In this document: positions 12,511-25,621 of the stretch, piece by piece
How the letters are laid out: each line of letters starts with the position of its first letter
Position numbering within the stretch: position 1 is the stretch's first letter
DNA from: Epiperipatus broadwayi
Taxonomy: Eukaryota > Onychophora > Udeonychophora > Euonychophora > Peripatidae
NCBI GenBank assembly: GCA_028023455.1
Contig: JAQFVV010012489.1
Location: 2,111,881 to 2,175,880 of the forward strand
Reading direction: 5' to 3'
Length of the DNA: 64,000 nt
Notes under the pieces: model-generated
What the model was told of the DNA's origin: nothing
Database searches by the model: none
What the model saw: only the letters and a program-made list of their open reading frames with translations
Position numbers and translations under genes: made by a program

Positions 12511-13372
12511 CAATAAGAAATAAAGTGGATAGTTTTTTCAAAATATTAAGAAATAAAACAAATTTTGACTTGAAAAATAATTTATTTAGCCTCTAAATAC
12601 AAAGTATTATAAATAGTTTTTTAATTAATATATTTGCTCTACAGTTTATTACTCATATGTTAATAGAATTAAACATTTTAAGTAATAGAAATGTATAATT
12701 TTTGCTATGGTAACTTCTGACTTTGAAAATAATTTATTTAGCCACATAAATCAAAATTTTATAGACATTAAATAAAATGTTTCTTTTCATTAACATAACA
12801 ATAATAAACTGTATATATTAATTAAATATTACCTATAAAACATGTATTTCTTGGTTATGTATTGCTTTAAAGTAATTGCTTTTTGGAATTTAATGATTAT
12901 GAATAAAAATGCAAATTTAAATTACTTAAAATATTTACTTTTATTATTAATAATAATATCTAATCTCAATGAAAGAAGGTTTTAGCTTTAAACAATAAAT
13001 TTGCAGTCATATCCATTCAAAATTTCTCTGAAAATGTAATATATTACTTTTGAAGATACAAGCAAATAATTTAACATATATATTTTGTCTGTGTTAATTT
13101 ATGATTTGTTTTTTAATTGACTTTTGCAGTTGACAATAAGTAAATATATAAATCATAAAGTACCTTCGTAGAAATTCCATGTGTAGAGGTAATAGTCATG
13201 TATGCTGATATTACAAAGTCGCTAAATAATACCAAATCTACAATTAAAACATGTTTTGTATTGATAATAAGAATCAAATTCCAACTTAAAGATTTTGGAA
13301 AACAACAATAATAGATGATATTACACAAATTGATCTAAGTGTTATCTTGATTGAATAAAATCAATTAAGCTT
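12511..13372. other. A+T-rich sequence, no feature
   Basis: I see no supported element. TTTGAAAATAATTTATTTAG recurs in variant form at about 12560 and 12722. Confidence 0.55.
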
Positions 13373-14125
13373 CTTAACAACAGAGGCAAAACCTCTCCAT
13401 ACAATTGTGCCACTCATCCAATATTCCCAGACTAGTTTCCAGATTGTGATTTTCATCAGTGAGAAGCCTTGGATCTGAGAGCACTGCACTTAGATCTTAT
13501 GATCTAATGCAACCCTCTAGCAGCAACCTTTTGCTTCTTTGGTTAACTATAAAGCTATGATTGTAAAATTGAAAACACAACAATATTTTCAACTCAAGCT
13601 CATTCATCTGTATAGTCATATATATTTGAACTTAGTTCAGTATCTGTACATTTTGGTATCTTTGTGTTTAATAATCATAGTCACCATTATCCTATTGGGC
13701 CGGATTGGTATTAAATTACTAAATATCACATGATTATCATTTCTTATGCTTGCTCAAGCTGTTAAAACAGGGGTAAAACTGTCCATAATCAATGAATGCA
13801 AGAAGGTTTGTGCATAATATCCTATCTCTTCTTGCATCCAGTGATTATTCAAGATTGTACTAAATGGTACTAGGGTATGGAGAGTTTTGTCTCTATTTTT
13901 AACAGCCTGCTTTTTGCAATAAAATATTTTGATTACAAAAATTCATATTTATACAGTTTCTGCATTAGTATACTTCCCAAACATTAATGATAATTTAACA
14001 AATGAAATCATCTGCAGAATGCTTATTTGTATTAGTATACTATGATTAAGTTGAAACATTCTTTCTATACCATTTTTTTATAAAAACTTACAAATGGTGA
14101 TCATGTGATGTTCAGAGATTTATGT
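13373..14125 (-). mobile_element. Foldback family 2 copy or composite
   Basis: The left part (13380-13690) runs through the family 2 landmarks GGCAAAACCTCTCCATACA, the hammerhead module on the minus strand, GAAAACACAACAATATTTTC and TATAGTCATAT. A second part begins at 13718 with the family terminus (ATATCACATGATTATCATT) and includes AGAAGGTTTGTGCATAATAT. The complementary terminus GGTGATCATGTGATGTT lies at 14097-14113. This is probably two overlapping or partly deleted copies. Confidence 0.7.
13416..13474 (-). ncRNA. Hammerhead-like ribozyme module, family 2
   Basis: Minus-strand type I layout. Outer helix I is AUCCAA with UUGGAU, and the internal loop is GGC/UA. Inner helix I is UUCUCA with UGGGAA; the other copies have UCCUCA/UGGGGA, so one C-G pair became U-A in both strands. 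CUGAUGA and GAAA are intact. Helix III is AC/GU with a UA loop and cleavage would follow GUC at 13430. Helix II is badly worn here (AAAUCACAAUCUG), so this copy may not fold well. Confidence 0.6.
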
Positions 14126-14970
14126 TTTCTAATAATGTGGGCAGATGATCAATTGCAGTATATTATTGAACATTTTAGCAGTACTGTATTAAAAGGTTTG
14201 TTTTCTTCATTTAAATGATTTTTTAAACTGATCAGTCAGTAATTTTAGTAAACATCAAGCTAACTTTTATTTATTAAAATTTTTAAGGAATTACTGTATA
14301 AGTTTCTAAGCTTAACACAATTTAAGGGACAGTGTCTTTTAAATAGTTTATCATCCACACCACTTGATACTTGGTGCTGGAATTTTATAACATAGAGCAA
14401 AGAAATTGATTTTTAAAAAAAGTCAAATTGCTTGGTAATTATGCTGTAATAATAAAAATCAAAATAAACAAAATGTAATTTTGGGCATTTAAAAAATGCA
14501 TTTTTAAAGTAGTCCATAATTGATTTTAAAAAACTAATGGAACCGTTTATAGTAGTTATTAATTTCCAGCCAGTTTATTTAAAAGATATTCATCTTCCTG
14601 TTTATAGTAATAACTACTTCAACCAAAGATTGCAAACCACACCAGCCTTTCAACATAGCTCAAGACTTCTGAGTAACCTAGAAGATGATAGTGATTTTGC
14701 ATTAAAGTTGGCAACTGTACCAGGTTTCTGCCACCCAGAAACACACAGTATACCTAGAATCATATTGGTGCCCTTGAGCCAATTCACAATCCTATTCCTT
14801 ACAAATCTTTCTATTTTTTTAACAAAGTATATAAAATGCAAGCACTATATCCAATACCAATGGTAACTTTTAATAATAAAACCCATATCAACATTCCCTT
14901 TAACTAACTTGCTGCTTATCTCTGTGAGTTTTCTTTAGATCAAGCTTGAAATCATTTCATCTAGGTAATT
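14126..14970. other. Unassigned sequence with 109-codon open frame
   Basis: An open frame on the plus strand (14537-14866) has a more protein-like composition than most (IHLPVYSNNYFN, TVPGFCHPETHSIPRIILV). It lies just upstream of the RT relic that follows. It could be an eroded upstream part of that LINE, but I recognise no domain. Confidence 0.3.
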
Positions 14971-14974
14971 TGCA

Positions 14975-15520
14975 AAAAAAAAAGCTCTTCTATTGGACAT
15001 GCAGCATTTTATGCAGATTAATTTAGTCATAGCTCAGAGTGATAAAACTATATCTCAATGGCATTTCAATTAGATATAGAAACAGCCTTTGATTCTGTTC
15101 AAACTGATATCCTTATATAAACTTTTGCAGAAAAGCAAAATACTCAATCTATGCTATATTTACTAACTAATTTTCTTTTAAGCTGTAAAATACATGTAAT
15201 ATTAAATGGAAAAAACACCAACAAAATTTATTCTTCATCAATCAGTATACAAGGATTAGCAATCAGACATTATTTTGCAACATATCATTTATGACATTAA
15301 ATAATAGAGCTAAAAATGTCAGGAGTATTCATACATGGTATAATATACAAGTGTCACACATATAGCATATAAGGATGATATTACTGTATTTTGTCATAAT
15401 AAAACAAATTCCTATGCTACTTAAAGTTTTACAGGAATATACAGACAAGTAGAAACTTAAATTCAACATAGATAAGACATCAGCATGGATAATTTATATA
15501 TTTCAGTTTCTTGCTCAATT
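14975..15520 (+). pseudogene. LINE reverse transcriptase relic (RVT_1)
   Basis: Motifs in order: FQLDIETAFDSVQTDIL at 15065-15115 (RT motif A, usually D-x-x-x-A-F-D), then LLTNFLLSCKIHVILNGKN, then KDDITVFCHNKTNSYAT near 15370-15410 (motif C, with the first residues of YADD altered). KLKFNIDKTSAW follows near 15450-15490. Frameshifts separate the blocks. The clade cannot be fixed; the wording fits Jockey/CR1-like RTs. Confidence 0.72.
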
Positions 15521-15524
15521 TTTT

Positions 15525-17860
15525 CATGACAACCTTTTACCTTTTTTTTTGGTTTTCACTTCTACTTAAGTTTATAGAATTTTTTTACCAGCATGATGTA
15601 AAGCAGCAGTAGAATAATGAACTTAAAATACAATAGTTTCTGGATTAAAGCTGAAACAGTAATTTCTGATGTTTGAACATTATCACATGATTTTAAAAGT
15701 ACCCAACTATCTAATTATTGTATTTTATCTACTTATTCAGTGTGCTTTGGGGCAAAGTGTTTAATATGCACACAACTCTAGATTTCTGTAACTTGTCTTT
15801 TTTACCGTAGACATAATCCAATTTAAAGTCTCTGAAAGAAAAAAAGTTTAAAACTTTAATTAAGAAAAAATAAGTTTGCTAATACTTTATAAGCTAATTA
15901 ACTGTTTTTATTATATCTTCTTTCATCTTAATGTAGTGCTAAGAAAATTCATCATATTAATTAGCAAGCTTCTGCTGAGATACTTAAATAACCCTAGAAA
16001 TAAACATAAATGTTTTATTATAAAATTACTTCAAACATTTAATGATTGCAGTCAATATCACAAAATTTAAAAATCAGTGGCATTCTGCAACATTGCAATA
16101 ATTCCACATGTGGTATTCTATCTGCCTTGGGTATATATCTTCTAATTTTATAATCAGAAATGTCACTTATAATAAGTAGACAGATTATCCTAACAGTACC
16201 GTGAATGGATTTAAAATAAAATTGTATAGCTTTAACTCTCTCAAACTACCTTTAATTAGTTATGATTTTCATACACTTTATTCTTTTAAATCAATTTTAT
16301 AATTATAATCAGGGTTTTGTGTGATTTGGCTCAATAATAATATGGTGAACTCAAGATTTAACAATTTGGGGTCAATTATTAATGCTACAATGTCAAAAAA
16401 CAGTATAATAGAGTCTAAAATAGTATCAACTGTCTCCATGCAGTAGTATAACCCAGTGGAAGCTATAGCATTTAATAAATGCCAGAAGATTTGTGCATTA
16501 AAATTCCTATCTAGTGCTTACTCATACAACTGCTGTATTCAACTTGCTATTGTGTGCACAAATATTACATGAGGTTCAGAATAAGTAAACCTATTGTTAT
16601 TTATAATGAAGTTAATGCATTTAATACTCAAGTAGCATCAATGACAAATGCTGATTTCTTTTTACCAGCACAATATGTGTAACATAATTCAGAAAAGTCA
16701 ACCCCTTTATCTTATTAAAATCAATTCCCTAAAGATAAAGATTATTCTCTTTTAATTCAATAATACATAACCTCAGCTATGATTCAGAGGATATTTTACA
16801 TTCATTCATCAGTGGTAAGCATGCTTTTATTATATTTATAGAAGAACTACATAAAAATCTTTTTCAATATTCTAAAACATTATCGATGTATTAAGACAAT
16901 ACAGTCCGATTTAAAATCCGAGATTATTTAGTCAAGATGCTTTTAATAAGATTTGGCTTATTTAAATATTTACTATATCAGCATGCTATTAAAATGAGCA
17001 CATAATATACTCTCAATCAACATCTTAAACAATTTACTGTCAGTAAATCTTATTGTACCCTGTGAAATTTTATCTACTTTATAATGTCTAGGTTTGTGTT
17101 TCATACTGTTTTTATAACCTTATTTGACTGGGTTATCAGATGAAGGCGGTGTACTAAATATCTCACCTTTTTAAAATATAATCTATCACAGAGTTAAATC
17201 TGTTTTTTGACATAACTATATGTAATAAAATAATAAATTCTTACATTGTTAAAGTGATTCTAAATTTTATAGTTAGTATTCCTTCTTACGGTTGTGTTTT
17301 GTTTGTACAACATGCTTCTTCAAAAGTGTAATTGTCAAATGCATTATGTTAGTCACATCATTGTTCGAATGGACAATTAATTATAATTTTAGTCAATTCA
17401 CACATTAAAAAAGTTTACTGAAATATTATAGATATACAAGGAGGTGAAGAATACAAATGTGGATATGTGGTTCATGTGATGTGCATAAAACCATATAATA
17501 CATCTGTATTTAAATAATAGTCAAGAACAAATACTCTTTGTTCATAGATTTAAAAAATTTCAATATGTATAGGGCATATATATGTGAGTACAAAGCTATA
17601 AATATAAATATCTAAGTGCATATATATAATATAATTCTACTAATGTAATACATTTATTGATTACATCCCTAAAAATGATTGTTAGACAGTCAAAATTACA
17701 AAAAAAAAACTGTAGCAGTAAGATGTATCATCAATATAAATGGGCAAGAAAAAGTATATTAATATATTACAAATAGATATAATGCTAAAACAGTATTACT
17801 GACCTTCTGGTTAGATCTCTTTTTTGACCTGATTTAAATTCTACCAGAATATAATTTTCC
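15525..17860. other. A+T-rich sequence with worn family 2 fragment
   Basis: Mostly featureless. At 16440-16565 the phrases CAGTAGTATAACCCAGTG, AAATGCCAGAAGATTTGTGC and CCTATCTAGTGCTTACTCAT match family 2 in order, so an old, strongly diverged arm is present. The core of its hammerhead module is gone. Confidence 0.5.
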
Positions 17861-18229
<369 letters not shown>

Positions 18230-18231
18230 GT

Positions 18232-18320
18232 GAACAATGATAAAGATATGTGTAAGAGATTGTGATCTTGGCCAACTTACTAGTGCTGGTTCAATATGAA
18301 ATGTTTGGTCATATGTTTAT
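18232..18320 (+). mobile_element. Foldback family 1 fragment
   Basis: A worn fragment with GAGATTGTGATC, TTGGCCAACTTACTAGTGC and GGTTCAATATGAAATG aligns with the family 1 hammerhead module. The core box reads CUUACUA rather than CUGAUGA, so it is dead. Confidence 0.6.
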
Positions 18321-18494
18321 GATTTCATCCTTTCACAAGGTGTTAAAAATGGATAGAACCAATCCCTATGTTGTGTGAGAGTGTTGTGGTGAAAATTACA
18401 CTACAGAGGTATTTTTTACTATTGGATAATCTCTAGTCTAGTGAATGACTAATAAAAATTATTAATAAGCAATTCATGCTTAGAAATCTTTTAG

Positions 18495-18925
18495 TTTATG
18501 AAAACAGGCAAAACTCTTCATACAGTACTGCCACTCAGTGCAAGCCAGAGTAATCAATGGATGCCAGAAGCTAATGGATGACTATATAAGCTAATGAACT
18601 TGGATTGAAAATATTATTGTGTTTTCAATTTAAGACTGTAGTTAAGTAGAGATAAATGATGGCTGCTGGAGGATTGCCGTAGATCCTAAGATCTAAGTGC
18701 TATGCTCTCAGATCAAAGGTTCCTCACTGACTAAGTCCACAAGCCAGAAACTAGTCTGGGGATATTGGATGAGTAGGCACTAGATGGGGATTTTATGCAC
18801 AAGCCTTCTGGCATCCATTGATTACTCTGGCTTGCACTGAGTGGCAATACTGTATGGAGAGTTTTGCCTGTTTTAATAACAGTTATAAGCAAGCATAAAA
18901 AATGGTGATCATGTGATGTTTATTG
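18495..18925 (+). mobile_element. Foldback family 2 copy with 65-base inverted repeats
   Basis: The inverted arms are 18506-18570 and 18804-18870 (CAGGCAAAACTCTTCATACA at the left outer end). The middle holds TATAAGCTAATGAACTTGGA, GGCTGCTGGAGGATTGC and the hammerhead module. The right end runs to the family terminus GGTGATCATGTGATGTTTA at 18903-18921. Confidence 0.85.
18712..18770 (+). ncRNA. Hammerhead-like module, family 2, core mutated
   Basis: Inner helix I UCCUCA/UGGGGA, GAAA, helix III with a UA loop and GUC are kept. The core box is CUGACUA, with the invariant G8 replaced by U, and outer helix I has one mismatch. It is expected to be inactive. Confidence 0.6.
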
Positions 18926-19369
18926 GCTTTTAGTTTATGATTTCTCATACTGCTCCTGAAATATATGCAACTTAAAATAAAATATAATTTTATCACTTTT
19001 AAATTTTCGGGTGTCTTTTATTACTGCTGTTTCTTTTTATAGTTTTGACTGCCTAAAAATTTTTTTTCAGAGTTTTAACCAGCATTTCAGTAGAGTGGAA
19101 TTTGTTATGTAAATATTTTCTAGTTTTTACAAAGTTTAATCTGAAAAAAAAATAGATTAGCTATAGTAATAATTTTTATTAGTTATTCATTAGACTAGAT
19201 ATTATCCAATAATGAATAAATTTCTGTAGTATAATTTTCACCACACGACTCTAACGCAAGGTAGCCCACAAGATATTAAAAGCAGATAGAATCCAATCCC
19301 TATCTTGTGTTACCATAGTGTGGTAAAAATTATACTACAGAAATATTATTCAAGATTAGTTGTAGTATT

Positions 19370-20814
19370 TGAAGAATAACCGAGTTTATTAAATAGATAA
19401 ATTAATCTAAGACAGTATGTAATTATCAATATGCAAATAATACTTTTTTATGAACCTTTATTATCGAAATTTAAAAAAAAAAATCAAAATCTTTAATGGT
19501 TACTGTTTTAAAATTTATATATATCAATTTTTTTATTTAATTATTTTTTAAATCTATTTTCGTTTTAAAACATTTCCTTTTATATATTGACTAATGTTAT
19601 TTATTAAGGGGAAAAAAATAAATTCTTTAAAAAAAAAAAAAACAAAGGGGAGGGAAATCTTTTATTTTTTGAATTAACAAGTGATTAATTATGGATGTGA
19701 ATTAATTAAACAAAGCAAAAGATTAACAAAAAAATGAACTTTATAATTAAGCTTATGTAATATACAAATTATTTTTTAAAACATGCCGATCTAATTTCTT
19801 TATTATTTATTTATAAATTTGACATTTATAATTATAATAAAGTAGATAGATATATAGATTAGTTAAAAATAATACATTCCCATCATGCAACTATCAATTT
19901 TTGAGTACTTTTATAAAAAGTTTACAAATTATCAGTTATTGTAACTTTTATATTTATATATTTTTTTCCTCACCGAATCAATCATTTTTTCTTTTCTTCT
20001 TTTTTTAAGTACATACATGGGATATATATATTTAAAAATCCCATATTTATTAAGATATCCATATAAATATACAATCAGTGAATACCAGATAGAAGATCAA
20101 GCTAAACTCCAGAATAATTTCGTCGAGCCTATTTTATATTCTTATGAGTTTAAATTTTCAAACATCATAAGTATTTAAATACAAACGATTTGGCTGTATA
20201 GGCTTGATAGTATGTTAGTAATTATATGTTTCTGAGCATTCAGTCTTGAGCTAATTGTAAGCACAGTCCATCTTCTGGCAACAGATTTCACTTAACACAT
20301 GCTTATTAGATGACTTGTGATTAAAATGTTGTGTGGTAGATTGGTTCTGTTAGTTACGCATTAAATATAAGATTATATTTTTCTAAAAAACATTTTTTTA
20401 ACCTATTAGGAAATTTACTTCATGGTCGATACAATGCATAGACTATTATTTTACAAATTTTTGGGGTATTGTATTTTTTATAATAAATGTCATCGTCTTA
20501 TTATCTATTTACTTTGCAATTTTTAAATCTTTTGTTGAAAATATGAATTCAAAAAGTGAATTTAGTTTAAAAATTAAAATATTAATTTTGCAAATAAAAG
20601 AAAAGGACTAATAAACAGACATATATAAGAGTAAATGGTCAAATACATACGGTTTTGTTTTAGCTTGCAATCTATAAAAATGTTTTTGAATAAATAAATA
20701 ATAACTCTTCCAAAAATTAAGATTTTTCATAGATTATTTTAAATAATGAAAACTCTCTTTAAAATTTTAAAATTGAATTTTTAATTATAGAAAAAATATC
20801 AACAAATTATAGGA
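19370..20814. other. A+T-rich sequence, no feature
   Basis: I found only homopolymer A and T runs and no supported element. Confidence 0.55.
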
Positions 20815-20817
20815 AAA

Positions 20818-21705
20818 ATGGGACGGTCAAGTTTTCATATGCAAAAAGTAAAATGAAAATGTTTGGTAGATTGCAGTTTGTGGATAATAAAAGAATAGCC
20901 AAAATAGTATTTAATTGGGTTATGAGTAAAAGGAAGGTAACAAGATAGGTGAGAAAGGTAATGTGGTATGCAAAAGATTTGGATAAAGAATTCATATCAG
21001 TATAATTTGTACAAAAAATGGGATGATCGTGTTAGGAGGATTGTTGAGTGTTATAGTGGTAAGGAATGGGATAAAAGAATAGATTTATTAATAAAGAATA
21101 AGGAATTAGAGAGATGGAGAACTAGTATGGAGAGTAAAAAGAGTTTAAATATATATAGAAATAAACAGAATATTAGGTGTGAGTTAATATATGATAACAG
21201 TAAGGAAAGTAGTTTATTGTTTAAGGCTCGAACGGGATCTTTAGCAACAAGAGAATGTACATGTAAGTGGAAAAATTTGGGTGATTTAGTCTGTAAATTA
21301 TGTAAGGAAGGAATAGAAAATATTAGGAATCTATTAATTGAATGTAAATGCTTGAAAACAGAAAGGGCACATATAATGAAGTTATGGAAGAATAAATATG
21401 AAAAAGTGATTATACAGAAAGTGGATTATTGGTTTTTATGCTGGGTTTGGAAAAAAATAAAGGGGATTTAGATATAAAGGCCATAGAGTTGACAAAGATT
21501 ATGTTGTGGAAATGGGATGGAGCAAAATATGGGAAAACTTAGAGTGGAGAATGGAAAATAAAGTGGGAAACTCTGGGCATAATTGTTGAAAGATTCTTGA
21601 CTCCGTTTAAGGAGAAGCTACAGTATATCACATCATCATCATCACATCACATCAAAGGAGAAGTCACAATGCATTACATCATATCTGATACCAATAAAGT
21701 TTTAC
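20818..21705 (+). pseudogene. LINE B copy 2, C-terminal RT region and tail
   Basis: This is a 5'-truncated copy of the LINE at 11.25-12.5 kb. The first segment (20818-20967) is frameshifted. From 20968 to 21471 there is an uninterrupted 167-codon frame: RVRRIVECYSGKEWDKRID, LIYDNSKESSLLFKARTGSL, then a zinc-binding pattern ECTCKW, CKLCKEG and LLIECKCL spaced as in LINE C-termini. The 3' end has two tandem copies of the terminal phrase (GGAGAAGCTACAG near 21609 and GGAGAAGTCACAATGC near 21657) separated by an ATC-type repeat. This is the longest recognisable coding stretch in the window. Confidence 0.85.
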
Positions 21706-22756
21706 TCAACTAATTTACTGCTAAAAAGTTTCTAAAATGCAATAAATTTTAAATATAACTATCAATATAAATTTACTTACTTTATAAATAAAAAACTATT
21801 TTTTTCAACCTCAACTTCAATTATCAAATTTCTCTTTTCTGATTGGCTGTTAACATTTTTTTAGTTAGGATTTTTTATTTCCAGTACTTTTTGAACAAAT
21901 AAATATTATATTTAGAATTAAGAACTTACTAAAAATAATTTAAAACAAAATTTTTATTGTAAAAGTTCAAAATGAATTCCTCTCTCACATAATTGACAGG
22001 ATAGTTGACTAAAATATTAAATATTGCACCAAAGGGCATCATGATTCTTTTATTCAATATCTAATAACTGCATTAACCATTTAATAAAAGATCTCATAAT
22101 AATAAATGTGGAACTGCAATCAGTATCAATGAGTGGCGTAGCTGTTACATTTGAAGTGTTTGATTGTTTGACGTTTTGATATTTTTATTTTGGCAAGATG
22201 AATGATTGTAATATGATGTATTTATATTATATTATATTTTGGACATTTTTATTAAAAAAATATTAAAAACATTATATTATTTTTAAATTTTATATGGTGT
22301 ACTTCATTTTAATATTTTATTCTAATGTCACTCACCCAAATCTCTAGATTAATCTTTGACTACAAGTGTGTAAAATAACAAGTACGGCTTTTCTCTTCTC
22401 TTGCAGTTATATGTTAGGTTATGACTTCTGATACTGCTCCAGAAATATATGCCATTTAAAATACTCTTTTAGCATTTTAATTTTTTTTACTTCCAAGATA
22501 TACAAAACTTTCTATATTGTTTAGTTATTTTCAAGTACCAATGTTTAGCAAGAAATACTAACCTAAATATTATAGAATATATAAAATTACAGAGGATACA
22601 ATAAGACTTACTAAAAATAATTTGATTGAATTGTTTAAGCAGAATGATATTAAGTACTGTTGTTTTTATGGCATGCTAATATAGTGAATATGTTAGTAAG
22701 TCAAATCTTGTTAAAATAATAAAATTCAATACAGTAAAGTATGTTTTTTTTAAATG
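21706..22756. other. A+T-rich sequence, no feature
   Basis: Nothing supportable. The phrase TTATGACTTCTGATACTGCTCC at 22421-22442 resembles 18940-18955 and may mark another worn repeat. Confidence 0.5.
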
Positions 22757-22965
22757 ACTAAACATCACATGATCACTATTTATTATGCTAGCACATTACT
22801 GTTATTAAAACAGGCCACAAGCCAGAAACTAGTCTGGGGATATTGGATGAGTTGGCATTAGATAGGAATTTTATGCACAAGCCTTCTGGTTTCCATTGAT
22901 TGCTCTGGTTGGCACTGAGTGGCATTACTGCATGAAGAGTTTTGCATGTTTTTTTTTCCATTTCA
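22757..22965 (+). mobile_element. Foldback family 2, internally deleted
   Basis: It begins at the family terminus (AACATCACATGATCACTA) and jumps from AAAACAGG directly into CCACAAGCCAGAAACTAGTC. It then follows the right half (TTTATGCACAAGCCTTCTGG, TTGGCACTGAGTGGCATTAC). The left part of the hammerhead, including CUGAUGA, is lost, so only the GAAA to helix I half remains. Confidence 0.78.
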
Positions 22966-22969
22966 AGCT

Positions 22970-24532
22970 TTTTGTTTATTTTAAAATACAAAAATTATAT
23001 TTTTATATGTATGTGATCTTTATACTTTTATTTAATTTATTATTTAGTTATATCTAGGTATCTGAGAAGTCTTGTAATCAATTTTTGCACACTTTCCAAT
23101 TTCTAATCGAATTGAAACTTCACACATATATATTACAAATAACAACATATTATTTTTTTTAATATTTCAAACAATTTTAGCAAAATAATACAAATTTTAA
23201 TGTTTTAATTTTATATGGGATTCAGAATAAATGATGTTGCTGCCATTTAGTGGTGTAAAACAGAAAATAGAAAAAAATTAAGCTGAAGATTTTTATATAT
23301 ATATTTTTTTATTAAAATTATATTTCATTTTACAAGTAATTGTGTTTCTTGTAAATTAACATGAGAGAAAACAATAACATATTTTATATTGTAATATTAA
23401 AAACTGTTTTTTGTCATTTTTAAAAATAATTTTTTATTTTTAAGATTTTATTTTTAAAGATATTTTGAATAATAAATTTGTTAAAATTATGTTTTTGCTG
23501 TAAATATTATTCAAGCATATTTATATATAAAAACTGAACAGTATAATGTAAAGCCTTAATGTAATACATTCAATCTTTTATAAAAGGGCCACTCTATCAC
23601 TTTTCTGTAGAGTCATCTATTGCAAATTTAATTAACTAATAGGTACCAAGAGAAATTATAAATCAAATTTCGAATAATACACATGTTGTTGCAATTATCG
23701 TAAATGCATGCCATATTTTTACAAAGTAAAGCAATTATTTTTGCTTATTTTTTTGCAATTATTTATATTTTGGCAAATCACTATTTTGAATTTATAAAAA
23801 ATACGAAGATATATTTTGTATAATATTTTTCAGTTTAAATACATTAAATATAAAATTATATATATTTCTAGAAATAGCAAATACTCATTACCAAAAAAAA
23901 AAAAAATTTAGAAAAAAGAAAAAAATTTTTAACATTTTTCAAAAAATGCTTATTTTTACATACATTCACAAAATCTAAATTTTGAAAGTTAAACATTAAA
24001 ATTACACTTTAGTAGACAGCTTCTTCACATTTCTTATAAAATACCTGTAAAAAAAGTATATAGCATGGCTTTCCTGAGATAATTCTTAATTATAAAATGT
24101 TGAAATATATATTTTCTGGTGTCTTCCATTTTTACTAGTTGATTCAGATCTCATCTTTCTATGAAAGTATCTGCTGGAAATAGTATTTCTTTCTTATAAA
24201 AAATAATACTATTTAACAATAAGTATCATATCTCAGATATGATGCATTGTATATACATTATTATATAAATAGAACTAGTGCATAGTAATTTTCAAACATA
24301 AAATTAATTTTAAAATAATTGCATTATAATATAAAAGTATAAAGAAAAAACTAAAAAAAAATTTCAGAGCGTATGTATATCACATTTCAATGCATGGTGA
24401 ATAAATAAACAAGAAAAAGCATTTTTTTCACTTTAATGCAATATAAAATATTTACAAGAATAGTCACAATACTGATGCTTCTTATTACCTGACCTTTTTA
24501 TTTGCTTTTGGGGAAATGCCTATACCTTACTA
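22970..24532. other. A+T-rich sequence, no feature
   Basis: Extremely A+T-rich, with many homopolymer runs. No element recognised. Confidence 0.55.
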
Positions 24533-24725
24533 CCACTAAACATCACATGATCACCATTCTTCATGCTTACACAAGCTGTTTACTCAGAGGCAAAATTCTC
24601 CATATAGTAGTGCCACTCAATGCAAGCCAGAGTAATTAATGGATGTTCTGCATCCATTGATTACTCTGGTTTTGCACTAATAGTGCTACTGTATAGAGTT
24701 TTGCCTCTGTGTAGATGTTTTATGA
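24533..24725. mobile_element. Foldback family 2, minimal palindrome
   Basis: Starts AACATCACATGATCACCATT. It consists of the two outer arms (GGCAAAATTCTCCATATAGT on the left, complement ending GTTTTGCCTCTG on the right) meeting at ATGGATGTTCTGCATCCATTG. The whole interior, including the ribozyme module, is missing. Confidence 0.8.
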
Positions 24726-25621
24726 TTATAAGTATAGCTTAATAAAAATTATATTTGTATAGTAGAAACAATACCCATAGATTGCAAAAATTGCAGAAAA
24801 TGAAAATAATTGCTTATGTATATGACAGAAATATATGATATGGATACATACAAAACAATCACTTGAGATACTGCTTGCAGCAACAGATATGACAATAAAA
24901 TTACTTATTTTTTTATTATAATCATTATCCCCCCCCCCCAATATAATATTTATACCTACAACTAGTAAAATAATTACTTCTGAAGCTTAATATAGAATTA
25001 CAATCAGCTAGGTTGGAGTTATATATGCATTGGAGCACAAACAGATATTCTACATCACAAAACAGATTTTTATCCTACAGCATTATAATTTACCTATATA
25101 AAAATATATACTTACAGCTGGTGGAAAATATTACCTCTGCAGCTTCATATAAAATTACAACTGGTTAGATTCTAAGCCCTTGGGGTTTCATATATATGAA
25201 TCAGATGTATAAGCTTTGTTTTAGAAGAAAAAAAATTACCATTAATTCTTTTCCATGAACTTTAGAAAACAAAAATTAAAAATTTAAGAACTCCTTTGCA
25301 TCATTGAAAAGCTGATTCAATAATGATTGGTCAAAATTTTAGATTTTGTGGAAATTTGTGGGGTAATGGCACAAACTTAAAATCTAATGATTATATGAAG
25401 ATTCATGGTTATGGCATTCTTTACTATATGCATCAACTTGTTGAATTATTTTTTAAAAAATTCAGATTTTATTTATACTTTTCTAATTACTTTCAACTTT
25501 TAAATTACTTTTAGCAGTTAAATGAATGTATTTAGAAAAGTATAAAAGTTTGAATTTTTAAAAAAAAACTTGTAGTAATTCAATTTGATGATGGAGACAA
25601 TCTAACATAAAACTGAAGAGT
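24726..25621. other. A+T-rich sequence with an 11-C run
   Basis: No element supported. An isolated run of eleven C lies at 24929-24939. TACCTACAACTAGTAAAAT... and CTTACAGCTGGTGGAAAAT... near 24950 and 25110 suggest an old approximate duplication (TTAATATAGAATTACAATCAG against TTCATATAAAATTACAACTGG). Confidence 0.45.

Larger units (their letters stand above)
18345..19365. mobile_element. Composite inverted repeat interrupted by family 2
   Basis: The stretch 18360-18465 (ACACTACAGAGGTATTTTTTA, ATTGGATAATCTCTAGTCTA) is the inverse complement of 19165-19275. The two arms flank the family 2 element at 18495-18925. A second small palindrome at 19215-19345 repeats the arm end in direct orientation (CCAATCCCTATCTTGTG, AAATTATACTACAGAAATATT). 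This looks like an older foldback element into which family 2 inserted. Confidence 0.65.

Noticed and set aside
24929-24939. C run as a possible G-quadruplex
   Set aside because: It is a single homopolymer of 11 bases with no further G/C runs nearby.
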